Shown in pieces: positions 9,412 to 20,039 of a stretch of 20,039 nt of DNA (positions are counted from its first letter, which is position 1; every line of letters starts with the position of its first letter). This DNA comes from Hypsibius dujardini (Eukaryota; Tardigrada; Eutardigrada; Parachela; Hypsibiidae). The DNA is taken from assembly GCA_001579985.1 (NCBI GenBank), contig LRSR01010370.1:1-20039 (forward strand). Direction: 5' to 3'. A program made the translations under genes and the position numbers. The notes under the pieces are model-generated. The model was given only the letters and a program-made list of their open reading frames with translations. It had not been told where the DNA came from and made no database searches.

Positions 9412-10269
9412 TTTGCCCCCCCGGTTTCTCCCTCCACAAACTGTGGTTAATTAAATGCAGCAATTGCTAGAAATACGTAAACAGAAAACGCCAAAAATGA
9501 AATAATCCCCGAAGTAAAAATTTCGCGCTATTTTCCAATTAGATCATATATACCCCGGGTAAAAAGAGAAAATAGTCGCGAAAAAATCAGCACTTTACGC
9601 TGGTGTTGTGAAAGGCGCTTAGAACAAAATTTCGAACACTGAAACTCCTGTAGATAGAGAATGTCTCAGCTGTGTCTGTGTGTGCGTGCCTGGAGTCCTA
9701 CGAGTCGAAGCACACGTCGTCAGTATAAGTTGTCGGCACATAGAGAGGGACTATAGGTAACTTCTTATCTAATCCAGCTACGAATATCATCACGATCAGC
9801 CGTAAAAACTGGTTTACCCAAAAGAGAGAGCGCGCGCGCGCTGATATGGCAAACACAAGAAGCGCTTATAACCTCATATCCCTTCAGTTGACTTCCAGCG
9901 CTCCCGTCAGCGTGCGGTCCTCGGGCCCCGCAAATAAAATATCCCCTGACACATACACACACACAGACACACAGTGTAATTGGAGCTGGTGCCATGTACT
10001 TGTCATGTACAGTTATGTACAAACATGGCAACCGACACGATGTGAAGAGTGTACTACCTATCTCGGTGTTTCTGTGTCTGCCTGACGACGCATCTTTATC
10101 AACTAAACAAAATCAATTTTAAATGCTCTGTGTAGTGATGCGTTGGTGTTGTATTAAAAGGCGAAAAATTAGCATGGAAATACAACAATTTCCTCCCTCC
10201 ATGTAGCCCAAAAACAATAATGTACATACCGATAATATACGTTCTGCATATATCTACACATTAAATCGA
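9412..10269. other. XYLB upstream region, no gene seen
   Basis: This is the 5' flank of XYLB. It contains a TATATAT motif (9546-9552), a (GC)n run at about 9830-9841 next to GAGAGAG, and a short (CA)n run at about 9955-9975. The open minus-strand frame at 9765-10031 has no recognisable protein pattern. Confidence 0.5.
9546..9552 (-). promoter_or_regulatory. Possible TATA box for XYLB
   Basis: The minus strand reads GGGGTATATATG, a TATA-box-like sequence in GC flanks, about 135 bases upstream of the XYLB start codon. That would place transcription start roughly 100 bases before the ATG. It is supported only by the motif and its position. Confidence 0.3.
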
Positions 10270-10776
10270 AAGTACGAGGAATCCGTCCTATTCCGAGCCA
10301 CCCCTTTTCGCAGCCTATTCCTAGCCACTTTGCAACCAAAACAGATAATTCAAGTGTACCAAGCTCAAAAAATTTAGCGACAGTTTATATAACGGCCTTC
10401 AAAGCCCAACAAAATGACGTCCAGTAGAAATTTCCTAGATGTAAACTTTTTAGGAAAGAAATATCGCAAGAGATAGAAAATCAGACAGAAAAATGAGTGA
10501 TTATTTTCAACTCGAGTCGAAGGGGGCGCTGCATGCGGCCCATGTCCTCTTTGGCGCACGCGCTCTGACTTCCTTTTGAAATTAAACGCGATGATCCACC
10601 GTAACATGCCCAATGAGATCGGGACGAAACTGTCATTCAATTAGCCTCTTGCTGCTGCTGTCTCCTATTGGCGGTGCAATTTGCGAACGATGCGCCACCT
10701 GTGCCCCTCACTAAATTAGAGTGGCTAGGAATAGGCCACGAAAAGGAGTTAGGAATAGGACGGATTGCTCGTACTT
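10270..10776. mobile_element. Non-autonomous element with about 57-bp terminal inverted repeats
   Basis: The left arm is 10270-10328 and the right arm is 10721-10776. Read inward, both begin AAGTACGAG, then AATCCGTCCTATTCC, and end GCCTATTCCTAGCCAC. About 85 percent of positions match, with one 3-base length difference. Each arm holds two related units (CCTATTCC, then CCTATTCC with TAGCCAC). The 392-bp interior has no convincing coding frame. No clear target-site duplication was seen, so the class is unknown; a foldback element or MITE fits best. Confidence 0.65.
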
Positions 10777-11128
10777 GCGGTATCGGCAAGACCAGAGGGA
10801 GAAGGGACACGTTCTCGCGGTATTCGGAGCTCTCGATCCCTGCCGTGCTGACGTCAGCGCGGGTTGCTGAGTTCGCGTGCACGCCGCTGAGAGGGTACCC
10901 GCGTTGCGGTATGAATGTGTACACAGCTGCTTTGTCTCCACATTATTATAATATACGGACTACGTTGCATTGTACACTGTATGCCGAGTATTGCTGACTG
11001 GCTGGATGTGATAGATGGGATCTTCTGGAGTCCGGCCATTCCTATAGTCTCCCCGTGCAGAACTTCTCGTATTTCGTGCAACTCAGCGCGTACATCGAAA
11101 TAGCTCCCATAATCCACCCCTTAGCAGC
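10777..11128. other. Intergenic stretch, no supported gene
   Basis: The GC content is higher than in the flanks around 10777-10915. A minus-strand frame at about 10990-11114 (containing DVRAELHEIREVLHGE) looks somewhat protein-like but has no matching splice partners, so it is not called. Confidence 0.35.
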
Positions 11129-11277
11129 ATTCAATTTGAAATCGATTGGCATCAGCGAAATATTTTTCGCGGCTCAGGGGGCGGAGCTATGGGTCAACCT
11201 TAAAAAACCACGCCCAAAATACCATTCCTTTCTTAGCATTATCCATAGCTCCGCCCCTATCAAATTGCAAATTGAAT
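11129..11277. mobile_element. Short inverted-repeat element (about 150 bp)
   Basis: GGGGCGGAGCTATGG at 11178-11192 is the exact reverse complement of 11243-11257. The outer ends also pair: ATTCAATTTG (11129-11138) with CAAATTGAAT (11268-11277). The spacer between the inner arms is 50 bp. A diverged copy of the left half lies at 4697-4766, so this is a dispersed repeat, probably a MITE. There is no coding content. Confidence 0.65.
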
Positions 11278-11744
11278 TTGAGGTAGGAAAGTATTAAAAA
11301 ATTTAATTTCAATATTTTTGCGAAGGTTTACTACTCGAGAATTAGTACTGACAAGGGTTACGTCAAAAAAAGGGAGAGTCTCGAAATAGGCAGGATTCCT
11401 TGTAAGGGTAGAGAGACGGACAATGACGCGAACAGCGGGATGATAATAGGCAAAATAACAATATGGGTTTTCATCTGCGTGCTTAAAGCAGGAATGAAGG
11501 ACCTGTGAAAGGTGCGAGGACTCTAGGCGACGGTGGCGGCACTCCCGTGAGTCGTGACCTCCGGCTGATTACGGTACACATCCGCTGCAGTTTAGCCTGC
11601 TAAAAGTGGCATTTTCCTCCAAAATGAACTCGCGTGGGTTGCGTGCTTTCTCTTACAAGGAGCGTGTAGCCTGTCTCCCTCTATATGTGTATACAAATTA
11701 GCCGGATGTGTAGGGTAAATAGCTCCCGATGCGTGCACTGGCAG
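11278..11744. other. Intergenic stretch, no gene seen
   Basis: I see nothing with coding character, RNA-gene structure or clear repeats in this stretch. Confidence 0.4.
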
Positions 11745-11903
11745 GAGGTTTGTTATCCTTCGGTCTGGATAGATGCACGATCCTCGCTGCTGGATGTCTA
11801 CTACAGAATCGAGCCACCCAACAATACCATGAACGGAATGCGGGCTAAAAAGAGGATCACGACCGTTTACAGGGTGATGGGTCAAAGATTTCCTATGATT
11901 CAG
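11745..11903 (+). CDS. Possible isolated internal exon or exon relic
   Basis: This stretch follows a CTGGCAG acceptor-like site and ends CAG|GTACGAG, a good donor. It is exactly 53 codons, phase 0 at both ends, and reads as plausible protein (containing SVWIDARSSLLDVYYRIEPP and ITTVYRVMGQRFPMIQ) with no stop. The same frame stays open past the donor to a TAA at about 11997. I found no partner exons in either direction and recognise no family. It may be an exon of a gene with long introns, a relic in a repeat, or chance. Confidence 0.25.
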
Positions 11904-12035
11904 GTACGAGTACAAACTTTGCCACGCCCACGCGCGCAGAGTGTGCACATGAATGAAAAAATGTCAGCTCTGCTAGGGAATTCAATTATTACGGCCTAAT
12001 TTATGGTGGAACGAGTGAAATCAAAGAGTCTGATG

Positions 12036-12062
12036 GTACTTTGGTACATCGACTATGCTGTA

Positions 12063-12145
<83 letters not shown>

Positions 12146-12173
12146 NGTACTTTGGTACATCGACTATGCTGAA

Positions 12174-12236
<63 letters not shown>

Positions 12237-12238
12237 AT
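12036..12238. repeat. Two (AAAT)n arrays, each preceded by the same 25-bp unit, with an N between
   Basis: The 25-bp sequence at 12036-12060 recurs exactly at 12147-12171. Each copy is followed by a long AATA tetranucleotide array (about 12063-12145 and 12172-12238). The only ambiguous base, N at 12146, sits just before the second copy. The unit contains the palindrome GTACTTTGGTAC-like sequence. A short unique segment followed by (AAAT)n resembles the 3' end of a non-LTR retrotransposon or SINE. The exact duplication next to the N suggests an assembly joint error. Confidence 0.8.
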
Positions 12239-12658
12239 ATAAATATAAAGGATGCCAAAAATTTCACACACATGAAAGCGTGGTCGGGAAAAGCTTCCCT
12301 CACAATAATGATGAACAGTCGCCGATTCATGGAGAACTCCAATGAAGAGAGAAATGGTGATTGTCAGGAGGAGGTATGCGCCTGCCGTCTGCTTGAGTGC
12401 GGGATGCCAAACGGTGAAAATGGAGGATACTAGTCTATTGTCGTGAAAAATGGCTGCGATTATCTCGTGCATTGCGCATCAGCTGTGGCTGTGCATTGCA
12501 TGTAAAATGCGCACACACACTCACGAGTCACAGTGCACATATCAGTGTTGACATTGTTTCCCCTAGTTTTTTAACCCATAGAACGCTGCCGCTTCTCCCG
12601 AAACATCTTCCAGATTTTTCCATAGGATTCTTCATACCCATATCCTTTAAGCCCTTCC
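12239..12658. other. DHPS upstream region
   Basis: This is the 5' flank of the deoxyhypusine synthase gene. It contains several ATG triplets and a short CA-rich run near 12510-12520. No TATA box is convincing and the transcription start is unknown. Confidence 0.4.
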
Positions 12659-12677
12659 ATGAGCGAACGAGGCTGCG

Positions 12678-12685
<8 letters not shown>
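12659..12685 (+). promoter_or_regulatory. Upstream ORF overlapping the DHPS start codon
   Basis: An ATG at 12659 opens an 8-codon frame (MSERGCDG) that ends in TGA at 12683-12685, overlapping the DHPS ATG at 12678 in another frame. If the mRNA leader includes it, ribosomes starting here would terminate 5 bases past the DHPS start codon, which should lower DHPS translation. Whether the leader extends this far is not known. Confidence 0.45.
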
Positions 12686-15344
<2,659 letters not shown>

Positions 15345-16484
15345 ACTTTACCCGAGCCGACTTATCCGTCTCCGTTCATAGCTTTTGATATTTTATCGCC
15401 TTTTTTGTTGGAACTTTTACGAATTTCTCTGGTCTCTTATGGCACAGTTTTCTGTGAATTCTGATAATGTCTTTTCATTACATGCGATACGACCGCGAAG
15501 TAAACATCGAATTCAAAGTTCGAACTGCTGCCTGCGATATCTTTTTTTCGGCATTTATTTGCTCTCTCACGCTGTAGTAGAGCTGGCTTTCTTACAACCT
15601 TTCTACTTCGGCACAAATTTCATATGTCAAACGACTATTAAGTAACCATTCAGGTATGATAGGTTGTTACCTCTACTACGAGTACGAACAGTACACGAAT
15701 TCACACAAGTGCTAATATGACGCCATATATATATATAAATATATATGTATGGTGGTTAGCCGCAGTTGGTTCTGGCAACCGTATTCCGCTGATTGTGGCG
15801 GAATTATCAAAACTGCCGCTGGCTGTGCAATAATATGAGCATTGCTCGGCAGACGATTTGTACTTTGTAGAGCGTGCCGCCGAAAGAGGCGCACGGCAGT
15901 TCAACGACACGGAAATTTTGCCATCACGATTGTGGACACGTCTCCGTTTTACCGTAGCTAGCTGTGTTAATCGATGACACGCACACAACTCGCACACTGG
16001 ATAGCGATTTGATCTAATTTTAAGCTAATTTTAACTTTTCCGAGGAACGCAGTTTAGAACATTTTCCCCCCACAAGGGTTTCTTCTTCAAGTGGATCTTA
16101 GGAGTGCAGATTACGATTTGATTACGCGGTCAGCGTTCCATTTGTTTACCAACACCGGTCTATTAGACTGCAAAATCGGACACCCAGAACTTCGCTGGCC
16201 CCTTATTTTATATCATAGGTGATACGCATACAACTCTAGTTATCTCAGAGTAGTAGGACCACATTTTGCCACCGATGTCGGAGTTTAACGCCACTTTGCA
16301 GAACCGGTTTCAAATGACTTACTAGCCCGCCTAGCGGGCATTCTAATTCTATTTAATAATTGTACTGCCTTTGACATGCTGATCAAGCCTGAGTTTATTG
16401 ATTGAGTTCCACGTCTTCTGCTCTCGACCAGCAATTTTTTCTGGCCTTCCTGGTCTCCATCGCTTCGCAATCCCACTCCACACG
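15345..16484. other. Intergenic region between DHPS and the JmjC gene
   Basis: This stretch is the 3' flank of DHPS and the 5' flank of the JmjC gene, which lie in tandem. It contains a (TA)n run near 15726-15750, a perfect small hairpin (GCCCGC, CTA, GCGGGC at 16325-16339) and a 9-codon upstream ORF at 16376-16405. No canonical AATAAA for DHPS was seen. The minus-strand open frames near 15700-16000 have no recognisable protein. Confidence 0.45.
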
Positions 16485-19230
16485 ATGGGACGAATCGCGG
16501 AAGGCCCATCATTTATTGTGCCTCCGGAGACGTGGAAGGATCTCAGCAACAACATTGTCAAACTGGCCGATGAACACGTGGGAGCACAGTCGATGCAGGA
16601 GAAGGGATTTTTTCGAGTATGCTACGAGACAGTGCGCGTGAAACGGATCAGCAAGTTCACACACTCCGCTGTTACATTTCAAAATTACTCACTCGGACAA
16701 TCTAGTTTTTACCTGCATCTGATTCATGCTTGCATTTCAGGTATCCACCAAAGGCTGGAATAAGACCTTTTTTAAGGATTACGTGGAAGCCGCAGTGGAG
16801 ACGGGTACATTTGGCCAGCTGAAATACGGTGTGGACAACTTGAGCAGGAACGTCGTCAGGGCGAGCAAGGATTTCCCCGGTTGGCGTGAGTCCATCCAGC
16901 CGCCCGGCCAAAAGCGAACGGCAACGATGAAGAAACTCTTTGGTGTTTTCAAAAATCGATGGTGAGGTGCAGCGGAACCTGCAAGTTTTCGGCTTTTATG
17001 GAAAAAGTTGTAATTGAGTTTCAATGTTTGTGTGACTGAATTGATTGATTGAGTGAGTTTGTAACACTATTGATCTTGCGTCATAGATTGATTGCCTGAT
17101 TGGTTTGAGATGTTTTCGTTTCCGGTCCGCCAGTTTATCTTTATGCTTCAAATGCTCATTCGGAAGATTGATTGATCCTTGGTTGCTTGATCGAGTATTT
17201 TTTAATAATTTTTTTACATCAAATATAAGGCTAATTTGAGAACTTTGAGTCCGCCAGTCAAACTTTAATTTTTAATATATAAGGCTGAATGCAGTTTGTC
17301 CTTAACTTTAGTATTAAATAATGAATATGCCATTTAAGTACAAATCTACTGATATTTCGTTGAATAAATTATATTTATCTATGTTTTAGTGGAAATGTTG
17401 TTTCGTTTGAAATTGTGCTGTACATTTTGATATTTAATTAATAGGTTTAACTATAGAGTCACTAGTAAGTTTAGTGCACTTTTCTAACAAAGAATAAGCT
17501 GATCGTGAGAATTTATTTTATTATTTTCTTAGGACTAAAAAGCACGAAGGGATGACGCGGATATTGGAGAATGACGATCGGCACGCTGCCGAACTGCTGC
17601 AGGACTACGCGCTCGACAAGCCCTTCCTATACGGCGAGTCCTTCTCCGGTTCTGTCAACGAGAGCCCCATTGAGGGTGTGAAAAAAATTAGCGATCTCAA
17701 CCTGCCCGTCAACATTATGCTGCTGTACCTGCGGTTTTTGGTTCTGTTTCACAACTTTGTGGCAGCTCGCGGTGTCTCAGGATTATGGACCTACGTTTAC
17801 GGCGCCTGGTCCGGCACGGTGATGCACTTAGAGGACGCCTTCCTGCCTTCAATTAACCTCAACATGGGTCCTGGTTCGAAGATGTGGTACTTTGTACCAA
17901 GAGCCTACTATAGACAGGTTCAGGCACTGTATGCAAGTACGTTCTTCGGTCTGTTTTGTCTGGCTGTCGGTCTGTCTGTCAGTCTGTTTGTCTGTCTCCC
18001 TGTCCATTTATCAGTCTGTCGGTCTCTCAGTCAGTCTGCCTTTCTGTCTGTTTGTTCGTCTGTATGTCAGTCGGTCGGTCTGTTGTTTGTCTGCCTATCC
18101 GTCTATCTGTCTACTTGTCTGTCTGTTAATCGGTCGCCAGATTAGTTTGTATGCTTGCCTGCTCCATCTATCTACCTATCTTTTTGTCTGTCTATCTGGC
18201 TGTTTCGGTATGTGCTAATGAATGAGCCAATGGTTCTAATTGACATGCTTATGTTCTTCAGGAGTTGGCCTCAGCCCGAAAGGCGATGGATGCAGTCACC
18301 ACTTCCAGCACAAGCGATTGGCGCCGTTCTACCATACACTTCTGGCAGCGGGGATTCCGGTTTTCTATCTGGTGCAGCGACCTGGTGATGTGATTTTCGT
18401 GGATGGTTGTGTCTTCCACGAGGTGATCAACTGGGGTTACGGGTTCTCGCAAGCGACAAACATCCTGCTTCCTAGCTGGACCCGCGTCGCCGATGCGGGT
18501 CTGTACCTCCGATCGGAATGTGTAAGTGAAGCACGTACATGCTGACAATCAGGCGTACAGATAGATTGACACACACACACAGACAGACCGATTAAAAGAG
18601 AAACAGCCAGTTAGATAGATAGACAGACAGATTGGCAGACGTAAGAGGGAGGCAGGTCTACAAATAGGCAGAAAGGCCGACCGACAGACATACCGTAATG
18701 CTTTGCCATTGTTTCAGTGCATCGAGTTCATCCGTGACATGGAGTTTAGCTCGAAGGCGTTAACTACCCGACTTTACGCCCTGCTTCGCCGGTTGCGGAT
18801 GACCAGCACCTCTCGCAAGGAACTCGAAGAAGTGGATAGATCGATTCAGGCATTAACCATGACCGAATGGCAGGCCGCCAAGCCACAATACCAGCAGTAC
18901 TGCGTCGGCTTCGGTGAGCCGGTTCGCGACAGTGACTTGACGTTGGCCGTCACCGGACTGTACTCCATCTACTGCAGTGACATTTTACCCGATCCAAAAT
19001 CGCCGGCTTTTACGCTGAAGAATCTGGAGCCGTTTGCCCGGATTCAGGTCGTGAAAAGGGAAGTCGACCCCCCAGCGAGCTCACCAGTGGAGACCATTGC
19101 CGGTGCACCTGTTGAAACAGAATCTGAACCGGTGATCACGGTGGAGGACTTTCTTCCCCGGCGGAGCTCGCGTAAGCGACGAGCTTCACCCTGCTACAAC
19201 GAGAATCTCCGCAGCTACGGGTTTCGCTGA
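16485..19230 (+). CDS. JmjN/JmjC-domain protein, KDM4-like histone lysine demethylase
   Basis: Fe(II)/2-oxoglutarate oxygenase, probably removing methyl groups from histone lysines in the nucleus. Exons: 16485-16616, 16741-16961, 17533-17936, 18262-18521 and 18718-19230 (TGA), total 509 residues, all GT-AG and in phase. JmjN-like region at residues 9-60 (PSFIVPPETWKDL). JmjC at about 195-340, with metal ligands His216, Glu218 (HLED) and His305 (FHEVIN), and 2-oxoglutarate residues Asn226 and Lys234 (SKMWYFVP). Spacing equals KDM4A (His to Asn 10, His to Lys 18, zinc Cys to distal His 42). A KDM4-type zinc site is present as Cys263-x5-His269 plus Cys339-Cys340, where KDM4 has Cys-x-Cys. A basic stretch (RRSSRKRR, 487-494) is a likely nuclear signal. 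PHD and Tudor domains are absent, as in short KDM4 forms. An in-frame TGA at 16380 and no earlier ATG support the start. Sequence is quite divergent, so substrate is uncertain. Confidence 0.85.
17949..18203 (+). repeat. Long degenerate (CTGT)n tract in JmjC-gene intron 3
   Basis: About 255 bases of imperfect TCTG/TGTC units with GG and AT interruptions fill most of this 325-bp intron. The sense orientation is (CUGU)n. The open frame running from exon 3 into this tract is not coding: the exon ends at the GCAA|GTACGT donor. Confidence 0.9.
18560..18690 (-). repeat. Degenerate (ACAG)n tract in JmjC-gene intron 4
   Basis: The sense strand reads ACAGATAGA, CACACACACA, ACAGACAGACC and further GACAGAC units. 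The orientation is opposite to the tract in intron 3, so the two flank exon 4 as inverted repeats. Confidence 0.85.
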
Positions 19231-20039
19231 CATGGTCAGCAAGCGCAGTGAAGGTGTTATTTCCTGTCAGATCTGGACTAAGACGTGCACAAGTCCGACC
19301 GACGAACCCTCTCCCGTTGTCCTGATATTTTAATTTTGTTTGTACAAATTGTGCGTTCACTGCATTTTCTTGCCGGACCTAGTTTTCTCTGTTCAGATTT
19401 TTTAGTCACGTGTCTTTCCTTCGACTTGCCGATGCTGTAGATGCGCTTTTTTGTTGCGTCCCTTCGGCTTTACCTCCTAACATAGCATTTGGTATTTTGC
19501 ACCTAACTGACGGCTGGGAAGTGAAATTGTTCTGTTTACCTGGTGTTTCAGTTTTTATTGTATTGTTTCCCCTTGAGAGCTATAGTAGTGCATTTCTTAT
19601 CCTTTCACTTTCGAAAACAATCTTCGTATCAACCAAGTCATACTGTTAAAGCATTTGACGGAAACTGTTTATCTGCCTGCACGTCTCAAGCAAAATCTTC
19701 TGTCTGTCTGTCTGTCCATCTGTCTGTCTGTCTGTCTGCCTGTCTACCTTCTTCTCCATTTCTGTCTATTTGACGGCATTTGCGTTTTCAAATAATACCC
19801 GGTCTTCCAATTTGAAAGACATGTGGCGGAGCGGCGGATTCAAAATCCAAACAAGGAGCTATGAACCATGTGAACCTGCACGGTGCACCCACTAGTCACG
19901 CCTTCTACTGTAGTCATTTTGTTATCTTGCGTGATGTTAATCCCACGTGCACCCGTGTTGTCATTTCTTATTCTCTCACCAAATATATTCCCATTGGGCC
20001 ATTCTGTGTTCTGGCAATTCACTAGGTTTTTTTTCGATG
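19231..20039. other. 3' flank of the JmjC gene
   Basis: This stretch presumably starts with the 3' untranslated region of the JmjC gene. No AATAAA or ATTAAA was found before the window end. A (CTGT)n tract lies at 19700-19764. No further gene is recognised; the open frames here have no protein-like pattern. Confidence 0.45.
19700..19764 (+). repeat. (CTGT)n tract downstream of the JmjC gene
   Basis: A cleaner TCTGTCTGTC run, the same unit as in the introns of three genes in this window, here in intergenic or 3' untranslated DNA. Confidence 0.9.

Noticed and set aside
9827-9841. (GC)n run as possible Z-DNA or promoter element
   Set aside because: Very short, about 280 bases upstream of the possible TATA box; nothing else supports a function.
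10990-11114. Minus-strand frame with DVRAELHEIREVLHGE
   Set aside because: It looks somewhat like protein, but it has no ATG, only a weak acceptor, no clear donor and no partner exons.
12001-12342. Minus-strand frame reading repeated Tyr-Leu-Phe-Ile
   Set aside because: Translation of the (AAAT)n arrays, including across the N; not a gene.
16325-16339. Perfect GCCCGC/GCGGGC hairpin upstream of the JmjC gene
   Set aside because: Only a 6-bp stem; common by chance and no bacterial-type terminator is expected in this eukaryotic region.
17937-18145. Open frame continuing from JmjC exon 3 into a Cys/Leu/Ser/Val repeat
   Set aside because: It is translation of the (CTGT)n tract past a good GTACGT donor; the KDM4 alignment resumes only after the acceptor at 18261.

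Overview
The window is nuclear DNA of a eukaryote, almost certainly an invertebrate animal. Its genes are split by short GT-AG introns (about 80-700 bp). The xylulokinase and deoxyhypusine synthase are of the animal type, and the left edge holds the end of a receptor ligand-binding domain of the natriuretic-peptide/guanylyl-cyclase kind. I cannot fix the phylum from sequence alone; a compact-genome ecdysozoan such as an arthropod or tardigrade would fit, but that is a guess. One ambiguous base (N, 12146) marks an assembly joint.

Layout from left to right. 209-524 (+): tail of a receptor ectodomain that ends in a stop codon where a membrane segment would be expected. 2312-2998 (-): two-exon gene for a small secreted Pro/Ala/Tyr-rich repeat protein, with a TAG inside its last repeat. 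3674-5186 (+): three-exon gene for a 115-residue single-pass membrane protein that I do not recognise; its first intron holds a 613-bp piggyBac-like non-autonomous transposon. 6617-9411 (-): five-exon xylulokinase gene (XYLB, 539 aa). 9412-12658: gene-poor stretch with two inverted-repeat elements, (AAAT)n arrays around the N, and one possible orphan exon. 12678-15344 (+): eight-exon deoxyhypusine synthase gene (DHPS, 364 aa) with a short upstream ORF overlapping its start codon. 16485-19230 (+): five-exon JmjN/JmjC protein (509 aa) with the metal, 2-oxoglutarate and zinc ligands of KDM4 histone demethylases. 19231-20039: 3' flank.

Exon models were built by hand. Every listed junction has GT-AG ends and matching phase, and for XYLB, DHPS and the JmjC gene the joined proteins follow the known families through each junction. 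The genes have unrelated roles (pentose metabolism, eIF5A hypusination, chromatin demethylation), so no common pathway is implied.

The most unusual signal is in the introns. Degenerate (CTGT)n/(ACAG)n tetranucleotide tracts recur in seven introns of three unrelated genes. In each gene, tracts of opposite orientation flank one or a few internal exons, so the pre-mRNA could fold around them, a geometry that favours exon skipping or back-splicing. Other points of interest are the transposon-bearing small gene, the in-frame TAG in the repeat protein, the truncated receptor ectodomain and a perfect 31-bp palindrome.
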